Positions 59,201 to 62,200 of a stretch of DNA of 64,000 nucleotides are shown in pieces. Each line of letters starts with the position of its first letter. Within the stretch, counting starts at the first letter, position 1. The stretch covers positions 2,914,001 through 2,978,000 of the forward strand of contig JAVHKY010000005.1 of NCBI GenBank assembly GCA_035079385.1, in the 5' to 3' direction. The translations under genes were made by a program, and so were the position numbers. The notes beneath the pieces were generated by a model that saw only the letters and a list, made by a program, of their open reading frames with translations, ran no database searches and was not told the origin of the DNA. The stretch is from Aspidiotus rigidus. Lineage: Eukaryota; Arthropoda; Insecta; Hemiptera; Diaspididae.

Positions 59201-62200
59201 AGTCCCAGGGTCATTTGCACGGACGCACAGACGGACGGACGGACGCTCGCAAATTTCGAAATCAGGTAACGATCAGGATTTCGAAGTTTTTTCAAGTCCC
59301 AAGGTCGTTTGCACGGACGCACAGACGGACGGACGGACGCTCGCAAATTTCGGAATCAGGTAACGATCAGGATTTCGAAGTTTTTTCAAGTCCCAAGGTC
59401 GTTTGCACGGACGCACAGACGGACGGACGGACGCTCGCAAATTTCGGAATCAGGTAAGGATCAGGATTTCGAAGTTTTTTCAAGTCCCATGGTCATGTGC
59501 ACGGACGTCAATACGGACGGACGGACGCACGCACGCAAATTTCGAAATCAGGATAGGGATCAGGATTTCGATATTTTTTCAAGTCCCAAGGTCATTTGGA
59601 CGGACGGACCCAAATTTTGAAATTAAGGTAGAGATCACAATTTCAGAATTTTTCCAAGTCCCAAGGTCATTTTCACGGACGTACGGACGCACGCAAATTT
59701 CTATATCAGGGTAGGGGTCAGAGCAAAGACAAGGAACATGTCACTAGTTCAGTATCCAATCTTTCGAAAAATATTTTATACTTATCTCCTTCAATCCTCA
59801 TTTTCGCTGGTGTCTCAAGGGCTACCACCCGTTTTCCATAAGTCCTCAACCTCCATTATATAAAACTTATTTCTTCGAAAAATTTTGTAAGGCCCACATA
59901 ACTTCTTTCGCCTTCCATTCCGAACGTCCAGTCTCTGCCTTCGTAAAACCCAACTTCTCTCGAATGATCAGTGACATTTTCTTCTTCTGTAGAAACTAAA
60001 TCAATGGACGCTCTATCCAGGTCGGCTTCGCGTTTAAATTTCGTCATTGGAGCTCCGCAGAGAATGCACCCTTTGATTGAATTTGAAATGTTTTTAGTCA
60101 CGCTACAAACTAAATCCACATGTCTTACCTATTGTACATCCAATTGATTGATACCCAACTAAAAAAATCAATTCAATATTAATCTGGAAGACTCGATTTT
60201 CTAAAGGAAAGTTGCATGAAAATTTTTATTCCAGAAATTTCCCTAACCAGTTGACAAAATCGCGTTTGAAATTGAAAAATTGTAGGCTATTGTAGTAGAA
60301 GTGTCGTTTCTCGAAATGGAATTTAAAAACAACAAAAAACTGAATGAGGACATTGTATCAAGGTAGAATTTATTTTTCGCTCAAGCCACTCGCTTTTAAA
60401 TTATCGGTACAGTAGATAATCCCTTTATAAGTGAGCAGGTGGCGATACTTTTTGAGAAGTCCGTATCTACGTTCGATCCAGGTATTAGAAATGAAACAAA
60501 TTTTTTTCGACATGAACAAAACAAAGAGTCGAGTTCTATATATGCACTCCGAGCTCGTCAGCTATTGTTCGTCACTTCTTTTCTGGTCCCTTTTTCACTA
60601 CCTATACAGTGCTCGGTTCCGTTTGTTTTATACCACGACAAGCTAGCCTACTTTAATTAGTTATCGACCCAACATTCGTGACAGAAACATTACGACTCCA
60701 CTGTCACGCACGTATATCAACTAAACTGAGTATATTCTTTTCTTTATACATTATGTATTACCGGTATTTTACTTTCCTCCGCAGTACATTCAACTTACTG
60801 AGTACCTATTTAAAAAAGTTTATTGCGTGTACCTGAGTTAATAAGTGCGCTTTCAGCAGACTTTTGACGACGCTTTTTTCAGTTTCAGACAAGATAACTC
60901 CAAAGAAATTGACGATAAAAGATACGATGTCCGATCAATTCGATATTGATGACGATATTGATGACGACGACGAAGATGATGACGATGACGATCTAGATGA
61001 TAGTGATGAAGATTATGATCAGTATGATGAAAACATTGTCAGTAGCAGTACTAAAGCGACAACAAGTCAGCCAACTACTACGACACCCGCGCCGACCACA
61101 ACATCTTCTACTCCTGACCCTTACTTCACACATTTTGACCCTCATGAAGAACACAAGACGTACAAGGAAGCACAAATGCGCCTAGAAGAGGTACACAGAG
61201 AAAAAGTGACAAAAGTGAGTACTGAAATAATGAAATTTGAAAATCCAGGGCATCATCTCGTAAATAATGTTTTTTTTTTCCACCTAATTATTGAAACTTA
61301 TAGGTGATGAAGGACTGGTCTGACTTGGAAGAGCGTTATCAAGAAATGCGTCAGAAGGATCCGCATATGGCCGAAGAGTTCAAACATCGCATGACGTCGA
61401 GATTCCAACAGACTGTTCAAGCCCTTGAAGAGGAAGAGGCAGCGGAAAAGCATCAATTGGTTGCGATGCATCAACAAAGAATCAACGCTCATATCAATCA
61501 ACGCAAGAAAGAAGCGATGAATTGCTATACTCGTGCATTAAATGATGAACAACCTAATGTAAGTCATAATTTTTCTTACTACCTACATTAGAACTTCACC
61601 TCATTAGTCGTTATTCATTAATAGAAATTGGTAAAAAATTTTAAAACACATTTTCAATCGATATTACCTTGCGTAATACACATCAAAATATATCTAACTG
61701 CTTCTCAAACTAAGGAACTTAACTTACTTGAATAGGCCTTGCTGGCATTCCTAATTGTCTTTTCCCATTCGCGTTTAAAAGCACAATCAGGAGTTTCTAC
61801 CTCTTTTCATCGCTATTCACATTTGGTTTCTAATAATCTGTAAAGTGGTACATGAACTTTTGATTTTGAATTTTGAAAATTGAAGAACTAAGTTTCGAGA
61901 TTACAGTCTACATGTTTAATCTGTTATCAAATATTTCAACTTATATGATGACGCCTCTCAGAGTCTCTACGTAAGACCAGTCATCATACTTCATACGTCA
62001 TCTGCAGTCATTTATTTTGAGAGCAGTTTTCCACAGGTGAAGCCCGTATATTTTTTTGTTGTAGGCTACCTACCTAGGTCATCTAAAATTGACTTCCATT
62101 TTTTCTTCACTGATATTGTTCAAACACCTCCAATTGACTTCATTAAATAACCAATCAGAATACAAAAATGATTATTTACAACTATGACGTCAATTTCCTC

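Noticed and set aside
57352..59714. Many overlapping ORFs with RTDGRTDARKF repeats on both strands
   Set aside because: They follow the 94-bp minisatellite period and appear in all frames; no start context, splice sites or known domain.
60993..61185. ORFs antisense or out of frame to the acidic exon
   Set aside because: Shadows of Appl exon 5, whose own frame is supported by splice phases and homology.
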